Positions 1-5,253 of a stretch of DNA of 5,364 nucleotides are shown here, one piece after another; the first letter of the stretch is position 1; the number at the start of each line of letters is the position of its first letter. This stretch comes from Eubacterium sp. (GTDB taxonomy: Bacteria; Bacillota_A; Clostridia; Lachnospirales; Lachnospiraceae): contig JAILEL010000316.1 of assembly GCA_024687845.1 (NCBI GenBank), positions 1 to 5,364 on the forward strand, written 5' to 3'. Under the pieces are notes generated by a model. It saw only the letters and a program-made list of their open reading frames with translations. It did no database searches and was not told the origin of the DNA. A program made the position numbers and the translations under genes.

Positions 1-137
1 ACAGACTATCAACTCTCAAGAACGCCGACAGGATAATGGTAATCGACGACAGACGAATAGCCGAAATCGGAACACATAAAGAGTTGCTTGAACGTAAGGG
101 AATATATTATAATCTATTTACGGCGCAGATGAGCTAA
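1..137 (+). CDS. ABC exporter ATP-binding/permease protein, C-terminal end (partial)
   Basis: This is the 3' end of a gene that begins before the window. Reading from base 3 it encodes 44 residues starting RLSTLKNADRIMVIDD and ending in FTAQMS, with stop TAA at 135-137. The two bases before the first full codon are 'ac', which fits a preceding CAC histidine and would complete the H-loop HRLST. The following NADRIMVID, then IAEIGTHKELLERKGIYYNLF, is the classic end of the nucleotide-binding domain of fused (type IV fold) ABC exporters, where the H-loop histidine contacts the ATP gamma-phosphate. The Walker A, signature and Walker B motifs lie outside the window, so the substrate cannot be inferred. 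All three Asp codons are GAC and two of three Ala codons are GCC, unlike the GAT-rich genes downstream, so this gene may have a different history from the rest of the window. The family call is safe; the specific role is unknown. Confidence 0.9.
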   Translation, partial: RLSTLKNADRIMVIDDRRIAEIGTHKELLERKGIYYNLFTAQMS

Positions 138-154
138 AAGAATGCCTTGACGAT

Positions 155-208
155 GGGAGGTATTCAATGCAATATATTTACAGACTCTTGGGGATGGCCT
201 TCTTTTGA
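155..208 (+). other. orphan ribosome-binding site and 13-codon start fragment (167-208)
   Basis: A strong GGGAGG (155-160) sits 6 bases before an ATG at 167. That frame reads only MQYIYRLLGMAFF before TGA at 206-208. The next coding frame, of the methyltransferase remnant, is different and has no comparable ribosome-binding site. The simplest reading is that this is the genuine translation start of a gene that followed the ABC transporter, and that a deletion joined its first codons out of frame to the 3' half of another gene, or of the same gene. It could instead be a tiny leader peptide that overlaps the TTG at 205. I cannot tell which. Confidence 0.35.
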
Positions 209-819
209 TAGAGGTACCTTATTTAAGGCGTATAATAAATGAGAATCAGTTTTACGCCTTTTTCCATGAGCATTTGTCTTGTTTTTCAGTGACCGCACTG
301 AATAATCTTCTTTCAAAGGCAGGTTTGCATATTCATAAGGTATTAGAGAATGACCTTGAGGGTGGTTCCATATTAATATCAGCTAACTGTTCCAATGAAA
401 TCGGCAGTGACGATAACGTTGATGAATACCTTGAGAATGAGAAGCTGTCTCTTTCTGATGATAGTATTAAAGCATTTGTGAGTAGGAATAATGAGAGCAT
501 AGAAAGTATGCGTGATATGATCACGAAGGCAAAGGAAGAAAAGAAAAAAGTTGCAGCATGGGGCGGAGGACAAAGAGGATGCACACTTATCAGCATTTGT
601 GGTTTTCAGTCTGAAGATATTAAGTACGTGATAGATGTTAATAAGAACTATTGGGACAGATATGTGCCTGGTACTGATATAAAGATAGTACCAGATGATT
701 ATTACAGATCTCATCCTGTAGATAAAATTATCATTTTTGCAACAGGATATGCTAACTCTATCATTGCTGAACATAGTGATTTTACTGATGCTGGTGGTGA
801 ATTCGTTAAAATCATATAA
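205..819 (+). pseudogene. C-methyltransferase-like protein, C-terminal half only (N-terminally truncated)
   Basis: The 204 residues counted from a TTG at 205 match the second half of the TylC3/NovU-type deoxysugar C-methyltransferases, which are normally about 400 residues long. IEVPYL (residues 2-7) is the last strand region of the SAM-binding domain. HEHLSCFS (21-28) corresponds to the conserved YHEHxSYxS segment, and GGSI (53-56) follows it. KVAAWGGGQRGCTL (115-128), DVNKNYWDRYVPGT (144-157) and DKIIIFATGYA (173-183) are the Rossmann-like C-terminal domain (Pfam Methyltransf_14). The N-terminal zinc-binding domain and the SAM-binding glycine motif are missing. The frame is open back to base 151, and TLGDGLLLIEVP suggests homology from about 187, but no good start or ribosome-binding site exists in this frame. 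The usual Tyr before HEH is Phe (residue 20). Full-length relatives methylate nucleotide-linked sugars in the cytoplasm; this fragment is probably inactive, although expression as a C-terminal-domain protein is not excluded. A terminator follows. Confidence 0.72.
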
Positions 820-861
820 CTTCTTTGGAAATTCAATTTAGGGTGATATTTAAAAGATTAG

Positions 862-898
862 AAAGTGACGAGCAGTAGAAACTGTTGGTCACTTTTTT
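862..898 (+). terminator. rho-independent terminator after the methyltransferase remnant
   Basis: AAAGTGAC (862-869) pairs perfectly with GTCACTTT (888-895). After one G-G mismatch (870/887) the stem continues for six more pairs (871-876 with 881-886, one of them G-U) and closes on an AGAA tetraloop (877-880). A run of six T (893-898) and then a further T stretch (901-905) follow. It lies 43 bases after the stop codon at 819 and separates the left block from the TatD/amidoligase block. Confidence 0.88.
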
Positions 899-921
899 AA
901 TTTTTAGGCACAAAAAGTGTG

Positions 922-948
922 TTCACAAAAATTTCACAAATTTCAAAT
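922..948 (+). repeat. short direct repeats TTCACAAA, 11-base period
   Basis: TTCACAAA occurs at 922-929 and again at 933-940, exactly one helical turn apart, and a degenerate third unit TTCAAAT follows at 942-948. They lie between the terminator and the leader element upstream of the TatD gene. Helically phased units in such a place could be an activator or repressor site, but the region is very AT-rich and the repeats are short. I could not place a convincing -35/-10 pair here: TTGCGA at 956-961 has no good -10 hexamer at 16-18 bases. Confidence 0.3.
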
Positions 949-973
949 ACCCCAATTGCGATATTTTTTTCAT

Positions 974-1018
974 TTTTACAGATATACAAGGTGTAGGGGT
1001 AAGGGGGAAACTGACTTT
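974..1018 (+). repeat. shared leader element, copy 1 (upstream of TatD gene)
   Basis: This stretch begins TTTTACAGATATACA (974-988), continues with a G-rich core GGTGTAGGGGTAAGGGGG (990-1007) and ends GAAACTGACTTT (1007-1018). Bases 3524-3565 repeat almost the same order with two single-base deletions and few substitutions. Both copies sit directly upstream of a gene that begins with the same AGAGGTGA ribosome-binding site. In this copy the bases after ACTGACTTT do not complement the G-rich arm, so the strong hairpin of copy 2 is absent. Only a weak GTAAG/CTTTTAC pairing (999-1003 with 1015-1021) is possible. It may be a 5' untranslated leader, an operator or a recombination site; it matches no RNA family I know. 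Confidence 0.6.
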
Positions 1019-1026
1019 TACAGATA
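1016..1026 (+). repeat. TTTTACAGATA 11-mer, second unit in the TatD leader
   Basis: This repeats exactly the first 11 bases of the leader element (974-984), 42 bases downstream, and the same 11-mer occurs a third time at 3524-3534. All three are intergenic. The 42-base spacing is close to four helical turns, as would suit a dimeric DNA-binding protein, but that use is an inference. Confidence 0.5.
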
Positions 1027-1037
1027 CTAATTCAGAA

Positions 1038-1046
1038 AAGAGGTGA
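1038..1046 (+). promoter_or_regulatory. ribosome-binding site of the TatD gene
   Basis: The sequence AAGAGGTGA ends 5 bases before the ATG at 1052. It contains an in-frame GTG at 1043 that would lengthen the protein by three residues, but that codon lies inside the Shine-Dalgarno sequence itself, so ATG 1052 is the likely start. The same AGAGGTGA stands before the 525-residue gene. Confidence 0.75.
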
Positions 1047-1051
1047 CTAAA

Positions 1052-1966
1052 ATGCTTGCTGATACTCATGTACATCTTTCCTATCCACTTTTTGACCAGA
1101 TTTTCACATATATAGAAATGAAGGATGGTGAATTCATTGCTACTCAAAATGGAAATAGAGAAGAACTCATTTCTAAGATGAAAGAGCAAGGTATAGAATT
1201 CATCATCGAGCCAGCAATTGATGTTGATTCAAATAAACGTCTTATAAGTCTTAGTAAAAAATATGATGATTTTGTATTTGGTGCAGTAGGTAATCATCCT
1301 ACAAGAACTATTAATTCATCTTTTAGAGATTTTAAAAGAGTTCGTGAGTTTGCTGAAGCAGAGCGTGAGATCATAGTTGGCATTGGTGAAACGGGACTGG
1401 ATTATCATTACGAACGAAAAAAACAACATCGTCTTAAACAAAAGATTTGGTTTCAATACCAAATCAATCTTGCAGATAAGCTTGAACTACCTCTAATTCT
1501 ACATATAAGAGAAGCAAACAAGGATGCAATAAAAATACTAAGAAGAAATAAGAACAAACTTCATGGCGGAGTATGCCACTGCTTTTCTTCAGGTTCAGAT
1601 GTTAGTAAAATATATACAGAAGAGCTCGGGCTTTGTCTTGGCATTGGAGCTACTATACTTAAGAATGAAACAATAAGTGCTCCTCTTAAGGATGCTGTTA
1701 AGAAAACAAAACTTGAATCGCTCCTCATAGAAACAGATGGACCTTACGTAAAAGCACCAAGACCTGTCAGAAATCCTGATAGTCCGGATTATATTTCAAA
1801 AAAGAAGTGGGAAAGAGCACGAAATACTTCACTTATTCTTCCGGCTGTAATAGAGAAGATAGCTGAAATTAAAGAAATGTCACCGAAGGAAGTTGAAAGA
1901 ATTACTCATGAAAATGCCCTTAGAGTATTTAAGAAAATCTCTATAAAGAAAGAGACAGGTGATTAA
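1052..1966 (+). CDS. TatD-family metal-dependent hydrolase
   Basis: This is a 304-residue cytoplasmic protein of the TatD DNase family (amidohydrolase-like TIM barrel, Pfam TatD_DNase). Metal-site motifs appear in the expected order: DTHVHL (residues 4-9; His6 and His8), GETGLDY (112-118; Glu113), LHIRE (150-154; His151), CHCFSSG (175-181; His176) and ETDGPY (227-232; Asp229). The tail has the usual RN...IAEIKEMSPKEVERITHENALRVF. Known members are two-metal 3'-5' exonucleases or DNases, and some act on other phosphoesters or as deacylases. The protein is about 40 residues longer than housekeeping TatD (about 260), with extra sequence just after the first motif (roughly residues 12-30) and in the region after ETDGPY. 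It follows its own leader element and lies 94 bases before the amidoligase gene, with a small ORF between them. TatD-like proteins occur in accessory modules such as the Qat defence system (QatD), but no Qat partners are visible here. The family call is firm; the substrate is unknown. Confidence 0.93.
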   Translation: MLADTHVHLSYPLFDQIFTYIEMKDGEFIATQNGNREELISKMKEQGIEFIIEPAIDVDSNKRLISLSKKYDDFVFGAVGNHPTRTINSSFRDFKRVREFAEAEREIIVGIGETGLDYHYERKKQHRLKQKIWFQYQINLADKLELPLILHIREANKDAIKILRRNKNKLHGGVCHCFSSGSDVSKIYTEELGLCLGIGATILKNETISAPLKDAVKKTKLESLLIETDGPYVKAPRPVRNPDSPDYISKKKWERARNTSLILPAVIEKIAEIKEMSPKEVERITHENALRVFKKISIKKETGD

Positions 1967-1971
1967 AGTTG

Positions 1972-2034
1972 ATGCTTAATATGACAAAAAAAGACAATAA
2001 ACTGTATTACTATGAAAAACGTCCTCATTTTTGA
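1972..2034 (+). CDS. putative 20-codon leader peptide (small ORF)
   Basis: An ATG at 1972 follows AGGTGA (1957-1962) by 9 bases. This Shine-Dalgarno sequence lies inside the last codons of the TatD gene, whose stop is at 1964-1966. The frame encodes 20 residues, starting MLNMTKKDNK and ending LYYYEKRPHF, with TGA at 2032-2034. An internal ATG at 1981 could be an alternative start. No signal peptide or known motif is present. Its last codons, CGT CCT CAT (2020-2028), form the 5' arm of a hairpin that would hide the amidoligase ribosome-binding site, so a ribosome reading to the stop would open that hairpin. This suits a regulatory leader peptide, but translation is unproven and an ORF of this length can arise by chance. 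Confidence 0.4.
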   Translation: MLNMTKKDNKLYYYEKRPHF

Positions 2035-2055
2035 ATTAACTAAAGAGGAGGATGT
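2019..2055 (+). promoter_or_regulatory. hairpin predicted to cover the amidoligase ribosome-binding site
   Basis: ACGTCCTC (2019-2026) can pair with GAGGATGT (2048-2055): eight contiguous pairs including one G-U, with a 21-base loop. The 3' arm includes part of the GAGGAGG Shine-Dalgarno sequence (2045-2051). An alternative register pairs TCCTC (2022-2026) with GAGGA at 2045-2049, also blocking the site. The 5' arm lies in the last codons of the small ORF, so ribosome passage would compete with folding. This is a prediction from pairing only. Confidence 0.4.
2045..2051 (+). promoter_or_regulatory. ribosome-binding site of the amidoligase gene
   Basis: GAGGAGG ends 9 bases before the ATG at 2061. 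An in-frame ATG at 2052 directly abuts this site with no spacer, which is too close for initiation, so ATG 2061 is preferred. Confidence 0.75.
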
Positions 2056-2060
2056 ATAAA

Positions 2061-3482
2061 ATGATTGATCTTAATAATTATACAACAAAGGATTTTCAGG
2101 TTGAGTGCCGAACTGGAGTTATAGCCTCATCTGTTACAGGTAAGATTGTACCGGTTAATAAGTATGGTGTGCCTGTAGATGTTGAAGATCCTAAGTATAA
2201 GCATCTTAAAAAGAAGATTCATCAGGTCAATAAAGCAACCATCAGACCGTATTATACAAGAACCTATAATGCTGGCCCAGGATTCATAGAGATGCATGTA
2301 ATTGAGGCAGATTGGCTTAACAAAAAGGGACTTAACTGGCATGTCATATATTCGGCAATGATTGAATTTGAAGATTACCAGTTTTATGAAAATGGTGAGA
2401 ATACACTTGAATACTGGCTTGGAAGATGTTTAGATGATACTCGCCTTATTCCTAAGACGGGCTACGAAGAGCCTGTTGGAATGGAACTTGGTCAGATTGT
2501 AGGAATTAAGGATTTTCTTGTCTTTTACAACGAAAATACAAAAATCAAAGACATTTTTAAAAAATTTGAAGCTGGTGAATTCTATGGAAAAACTGGATTT
2601 CTTGATGTTTCACTTAAGAAACTTCCATTCGGTGTAGAAGTAGAATTTACCGGAATGGAACGTCGCATTGCCGCAGAATATCTTGCTTCTTTTTTTGGAA
2701 CAAGTGTGACTAGACCGACTTTTACATATTATGATAGATATACTGTCAAAGATTCAAAAGGAAGATCCTGGCATATTAAGTCTGATGGTTCAATCAAAAA
2801 TCCAGTTGATTATTATAAGAGACCTGCGAATGATAATTATAAGTGTGAATTAGAAAGTCCTGTACTCACATATCAAGATATTGATACACTTCAGGAACTT
2901 ATCAGAGGTCTTCGTAAGGATAGATATATGGTAGTAAATGAGTCTTGTGGTATTCATGTCCATGTTGGTGGAAAATATACACCAGTTGCTATGAAGAACA
3001 TTTATAACATTATAGCATCACATCAGAAGCTTCTGAAAAGAGCTCTCAATATATCTTCATATAGAATCACAGGATATTGCAGCTATGTCACCGGCTCGGC
3101 CTATAAGGATTGCGATAATAAGAGTCTTAATATGAAGATTGTAGAAGATAAGTGGGATAATGTTGAAAATAGTAGATATAAGTTTGTAAACTTCTCAAGC
3201 TTTTTCAATGGAAAAGGTGTAGAGTTCAGATGCTTCAACAGCACTGTCCATGCCGGAAAGCTTAAAAGCTATATTCAACTCAGTCTCGCAATCTGTAATT
3301 ATGCTATGAATACAGATATCAATGTTCGACCAGACGAAAAAGATATGGGACATGACCGTACAAAAATGAGAAATTTCCTTAGCAAGCTTGGACTTACAGG
3401 ATCGGAATTTAAAACTTGCAGATACCATCTCACTAAAAATCTCAAGGATAAAAAGAATAAGGATAATCACATAGCTGCATAA
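2061..3482 (+). CDS. amidoligase-family protein (Amidoligase_2) with an unassigned N-terminal region
   Basis: This 473-residue protein has two parts. Residues about 189-430 match the putative amidoligase family (Pfam Amidoligase_2; glutamine-synthetase-like COOH-NH2 ligase fold). The motifs are FGVEVEFTG (190-198), SDGS (241-244), CELESPVLT (262-270), SCGIHVHVGG (295-304), SRYKFVNFSS (371-380) and VEFRCFN (387-393). The Glu and His residues in these motifs are those expected to bind metal-ATP and substrate in this superfamily. Such enzymes are predicted to form amide or peptide bonds with ATP, on proteins, peptides or cell-surface compounds; few have been tested. Residues 1-188 are a mixed alpha/beta region I cannot assign, possibly a substrate-binding domain. 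The C-terminus is Lys-rich (about 455-470). No signal peptide or membrane segment is seen, so it should be cytoplasmic. It follows the TatD gene and small ORF in the same transcription direction, probably in one operon. The family assignment is strong; the substrate is unknown. Confidence 0.88.
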   Translation: MIDLNNYTTKDFQVECRTGVIASSVTGKIVPVNKYGVPVDVEDPKYKHLKKKIHQVNKATIRPYYTRTYNAGPGFIEMHVIEADWLNKKGLNWHVIYSAMIEFEDYQFYENGENTLEYWLGRCLDDTRLIPKTGYEEPVGMELGQIVGIKDFLVFYNENTKIKDIFKKFEAGEFYGKTGFLDVSLKKLPFGVEVEFTGMERRIAAEYLASFFGTSVTRPTFTYYDRYTVKDSKGRSWHIKSDGSIKNPVDYYKRPANDNYKCELESPVLTYQDIDTLQELIRGLRKDRYMVVNESCGIHVHVGGKYTPVAMKNIYNIIASHQKLLKRALNISSYRITGYCSYVTGSAYKDCDNKSLNMKIVEDKWDNVENSRYKFVNFSSFFNGKGVEFRCFNSTVHAGKLKSYIQLSLAICNYAMNTDINVRPDEKDMGHDRTKMRNFLSKLGLTGSEFKTCRYHLTKNLKDKKNKDNHIAA

Positions 3483-3523
3483 CATACAAATTCAAATGCT
3501 CAAATTTAAAATATTGTATTCGG

Positions 3524-3565
3524 TTTTACAGATATACAGGTATAGGGGAAAGGGAAACTGACTTT
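3524..3565 (+). repeat. shared leader element, copy 2 (upstream of the 525-residue gene)
   Basis: This is the second copy of the element at 974-1018, with TTTTACAGATATACA (3524-3538), GGTATAGGGGAAAGGG (3539-3554) and AAACTGACTTT (3555-3565) in the same order. It starts 41 bases after the amidoligase stop codon. Downstream, at 3585-3592, TTTACAGA recurs and runs into the ribosome-binding site, in parallel with the second TTTTACAGATA of copy 1. Conservation between two otherwise dissimilar intergenic regions argues for a function or for a recent duplication. Confidence 0.6.
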
Positions 3566-3574
3566 CCCCTATAC
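3540..3574 (+). promoter_or_regulatory. perfect 13-bp hairpin in the leader of the 525-residue gene
   Basis: GTATAGGGGAAAG (3540-3552) is the exact reverse complement of CTTTCCCCTATAC (3562-3574), with a 9-base loop GGAAACTGA (3553-3561). No T-run follows (next bases ATTATGTTTAG), so it is not a standard rho-independent terminator. It ends 16 bases before the AGAGGTGA ribosome-binding site and 29 bases before the ATG, so it does not directly cover the start. Possible roles are mRNA 5' stabilisation, protein binding, processing, or a recombination site if it acts as DNA. Confidence 0.7.
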
Positions 3575-3590
3575 ATTATGTTTAGTTTAC

Positions 3591-3598
3591 AGAGGTGA
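3591..3598 (+). promoter_or_regulatory. ribosome-binding site of the 525-residue gene
   Basis: AGAGGTGA is identical to the site before the TatD gene and stands 5 bases before ATG 3604. An in-frame GTG at 3595 is part of the Shine-Dalgarno sequence and is rejected as the start. Confidence 0.75.
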
Positions 3599-3603
3599 TA
3601 GAA

Positions 3604-5181
3604 ATGGAAAATGATACAATTATAAAAGCAGATGGTCCATTAGTAAAAAGAAGATCAAAATATAAAGGTTATAATAAATATAAAAAGCTTGGAGATTTAC
3701 TAAAATATATCTGTGAAAATGCATTTTATTATGATCACAAATATTTTGAAGAATTCATCATGAAAGAGAATAAAGAAAATTACGAAGCGTTACGAATTCT
3801 TTTTTATTCCATGCTGAATGAGAATATCATTAGTGCATATGAAATGCGTAAATATATATCAACATTTTTATGGGGTGATCCAGAAGAAGATCGTGATGTT
3901 GATGAAGATTTTATTGCAAATCCGATTTTACTTGGTGAATTCAAAGAGACACTCTTTAAATTAAATGTATTTAAATTACTAAAAAAAGACTCCCTTGAAA
4001 TAGATTCAGTTATTGATTATTTAAATAAGTATAACGTGAATATTATGCTAAAAAAATATCTGAATGAGATGCTCAATGAATATAATGGCTTCTTTTTCTT
4101 CAATCATCACCTCTATTTCTTATCGGATGATAGTAAAGCATTTCAACCGGAATCTGATACGGCATATATAGATCATCTTTACTGTATGAGCCTCGATATC
4201 AATCCATATGATTTCGAGAAACATTCAGATTATAAAAAATATGTCAAGCTTATCGATAAGGATGTATTTAATAGATTTGGTGCAAGCAAAGAAGGAAGCT
4301 GGATATATTACAATAAGAGAGAATCTGACGATAAACAGACGATATTTATTCGTAATCTGTTGACAGATACTGTTTTTGAATTTGAAGGATTGCTTATTTC
4401 ATATACTCATGATGAGTTTGTTTTTCTTAAGGGCAGAAAGATCTATCGCGTTATCGGAAATGAAATAAATGAGATATACGAGCTTATGCCATATGAATAC
4501 GTTGATATAGATAAAAATTTCCTGCGAAGCGATGGAATAGTGATAGCTCCAGTTCTTAGGGGAATGTTCATGCCCTACATTCTCAAAACTGACGGTAGTA
4601 TAGAAAGAATAATGGATTTAAGTCTGAGCGATTATATCTGGAGCAGCTATATGTCTCTTACTCTATATGGTCTCGGAAGAATTGACATTCTTCAGGATAG
4701 TCACTGGTACAACAGCCGTGATGATTATTATCCGATAGATGAAGAATACAGAATAAAAGAATGTACAATTAATAATATAATGTCATTCTTTGAAGAAATA
4801 GCGATTACAGATTCAGAACTTGCTGATGCTATGAAGCCAATGATAAGACTGCTTCAGATAATTGGAATTGGTTTAGGGAATAAAAATTCTGAAATTTCCG
4901 ATTTTATTCAAGGAATTAGAAATGATGTCATAAGATCCAACGAAGATTACTGGAAAGAATTATTATCATATTCAAATGATGAACAGATTACGCACGAAGC
5001 ATTGCTAAGCGGTATTCTCGATAATCAGTTACTGGGTGATAGATTTATAAAGTTTATTCCAGATGATTATGTTGATTATGTAACGGCACGACATGCAAAA
5101 GGCGAAATCAGAGACTATATTGCTGAAGTCTGGTTTAATGATTACTATCAAAATCCGGCAGGAAGAAATCTTCCAGATTAA
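3604..5181 (+). CDS. hypothetical protein, 525 residues, no recognised family
   Basis: I do not recognise this protein. It is acidic overall, has three Cys residues, and shows no signal peptide, membrane segment or nucleotide-binding motif. Residues 1-90 are basic at the start (VKRRSKYKGYNKYKK, 14-28) and look helical. An acidic stretch, GDPEEDRDVDEDF, covers 91-103. Residues 104-165 look helical and end in the aromatic run NGFFFFNHHLYF (161-172). Residues about 228-345 are rich in alternating hydrophobic strands (GSWIYYN, EFVFLKGRKIYRV, GIVIAPVLRGMFMPYIL), faintly like propeller-type beta repeats. From about 388 to the end the chain again looks mostly helical, with a LLQIIGIGLG segment (417-426) too short and mixed for a transmembrane helix. 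The stop is TAA at 5179-5181. It follows leader copy 2 and precedes the phosphoesterase gene by 72 bases in the same direction, so it is likely co-regulated with the module. The gene is real on length and ribosome-binding site; its function is open. Confidence 0.85.
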   Translation: MENDTIIKADGPLVKRRSKYKGYNKYKKLGDLLKYICENAFYYDHKYFEEFIMKENKENYEALRILFYSMLNENIISAYEMRKYISTFLWGDPEEDRDVDEDFIANPILLGEFKETLFKLNVFKLLKKDSLEIDSVIDYLNKYNVNIMLKKYLNEMLNEYNGFFFFNHHLYFLSDDSKAFQPESDTAYIDHLYCMSLDINPYDFEKHSDYKKYVKLIDKDVFNRFGASKEGSWIYYNKRESDDKQTIFIRNLLTDTVFEFEGLLISYTHDEFVFLKGRKIYRVIGNEINEIYELMPYEYVDIDKNFLRSDGIVIAPVLRGMFMPYILKTDGSIERIMDLSLSDYIWSSYMSLTLYGLGRIDILQDSHWYNSRDDYYPIDEEYRIKECTINNIMSFFEEIAITDSELADAMKPMIRLLQIIGIGLGNKNSEISDFIQGIRNDVIRSNEDYWKELLSYSNDEQITHEALLSGILDNQLLGDRFIKFIPDDYVDYVTARHAKGEIRDYIAEVWFNDYYQNPAGRNLPD

Positions 5182-5207
5182 GTTTTAGGAAATGATTTAA
5201 AGTAAAA

Positions 5208-5233
5208 ATATTAATAGAATAGTAAATTAATAT
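5208..5233 (+). repeat. AT-only inverted repeat upstream of the phosphoesterase gene
   Basis: ATATTAAT (5208-5215) and ATTAATAT (5226-5233) are perfect inverted repeats with a 10-base spacer; their centres are 18 bases apart. It lies 20 bases before the ATG at 5254. All pairs are A-T, so an RNA stem would be weak; a dimeric repressor site is possible. In such AT-rich DNA chance is a real alternative. Confidence 0.3.
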
Positions 5234-5253
5234 GAAAATGACAGGAGTTTTTT

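Noticed and set aside
956..988. Sigma-A promoter with TTGCGA as -35 and the GATATACA region as -10
   Set aside because: Spacers to the plausible -10 hexamers are 15, 19 or 21 bases, and the 17-base position (CAGATA) is a poor match; copy 2 of the leader does not preserve the arrangement.
990..1007. G-quadruplex in the G-rich core of leader copy 1
   Set aside because: Only GG, GGGG and GGGGG runs are present, giving at best a two-tetrad structure; copy 2 has even fewer G residues, so the G-run count is not conserved.
333..1189. Minus-strand reading frames of 87-131 codons at 333-596, 379-774 and 923-1189
   Set aside because: The first two lie opposite the methyltransferase remnant; the third spans the leader and the TatD start. 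None has a good ribosome-binding site or recognisable protein motifs, so they look like shadows.
1052..1966. Qat anti-phage system (QatD is TatD-like)
   Set aside because: The other Qat partners (ATPase QatA, QatB, QueC-like QatC) are not seen in the window, and the neighbours are an amidoligase and an orphan protein, so the TatD family alone is not evidence.
2127..3485. Minus-strand reading frames at 2127-2342 and 3195-3485
   Set aside because: They lie opposite the well-supported amidoligase gene and show no family motifs; their hydrophobic look is typical of antisense translation.
974..3565. CRISPR array or integron attC-like array
   Set aside because: There are only two copies, 2.5 kb apart, without regular spacers; no cas gene or integrase is visible and only one copy has a clear palindrome.
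3540..3574. Rho-independent terminator for the amidoligase transcript
   Set aside because: The stem is strong, but no T-run follows on the + strand and no suitable T-run is seen on the opposite strand either.
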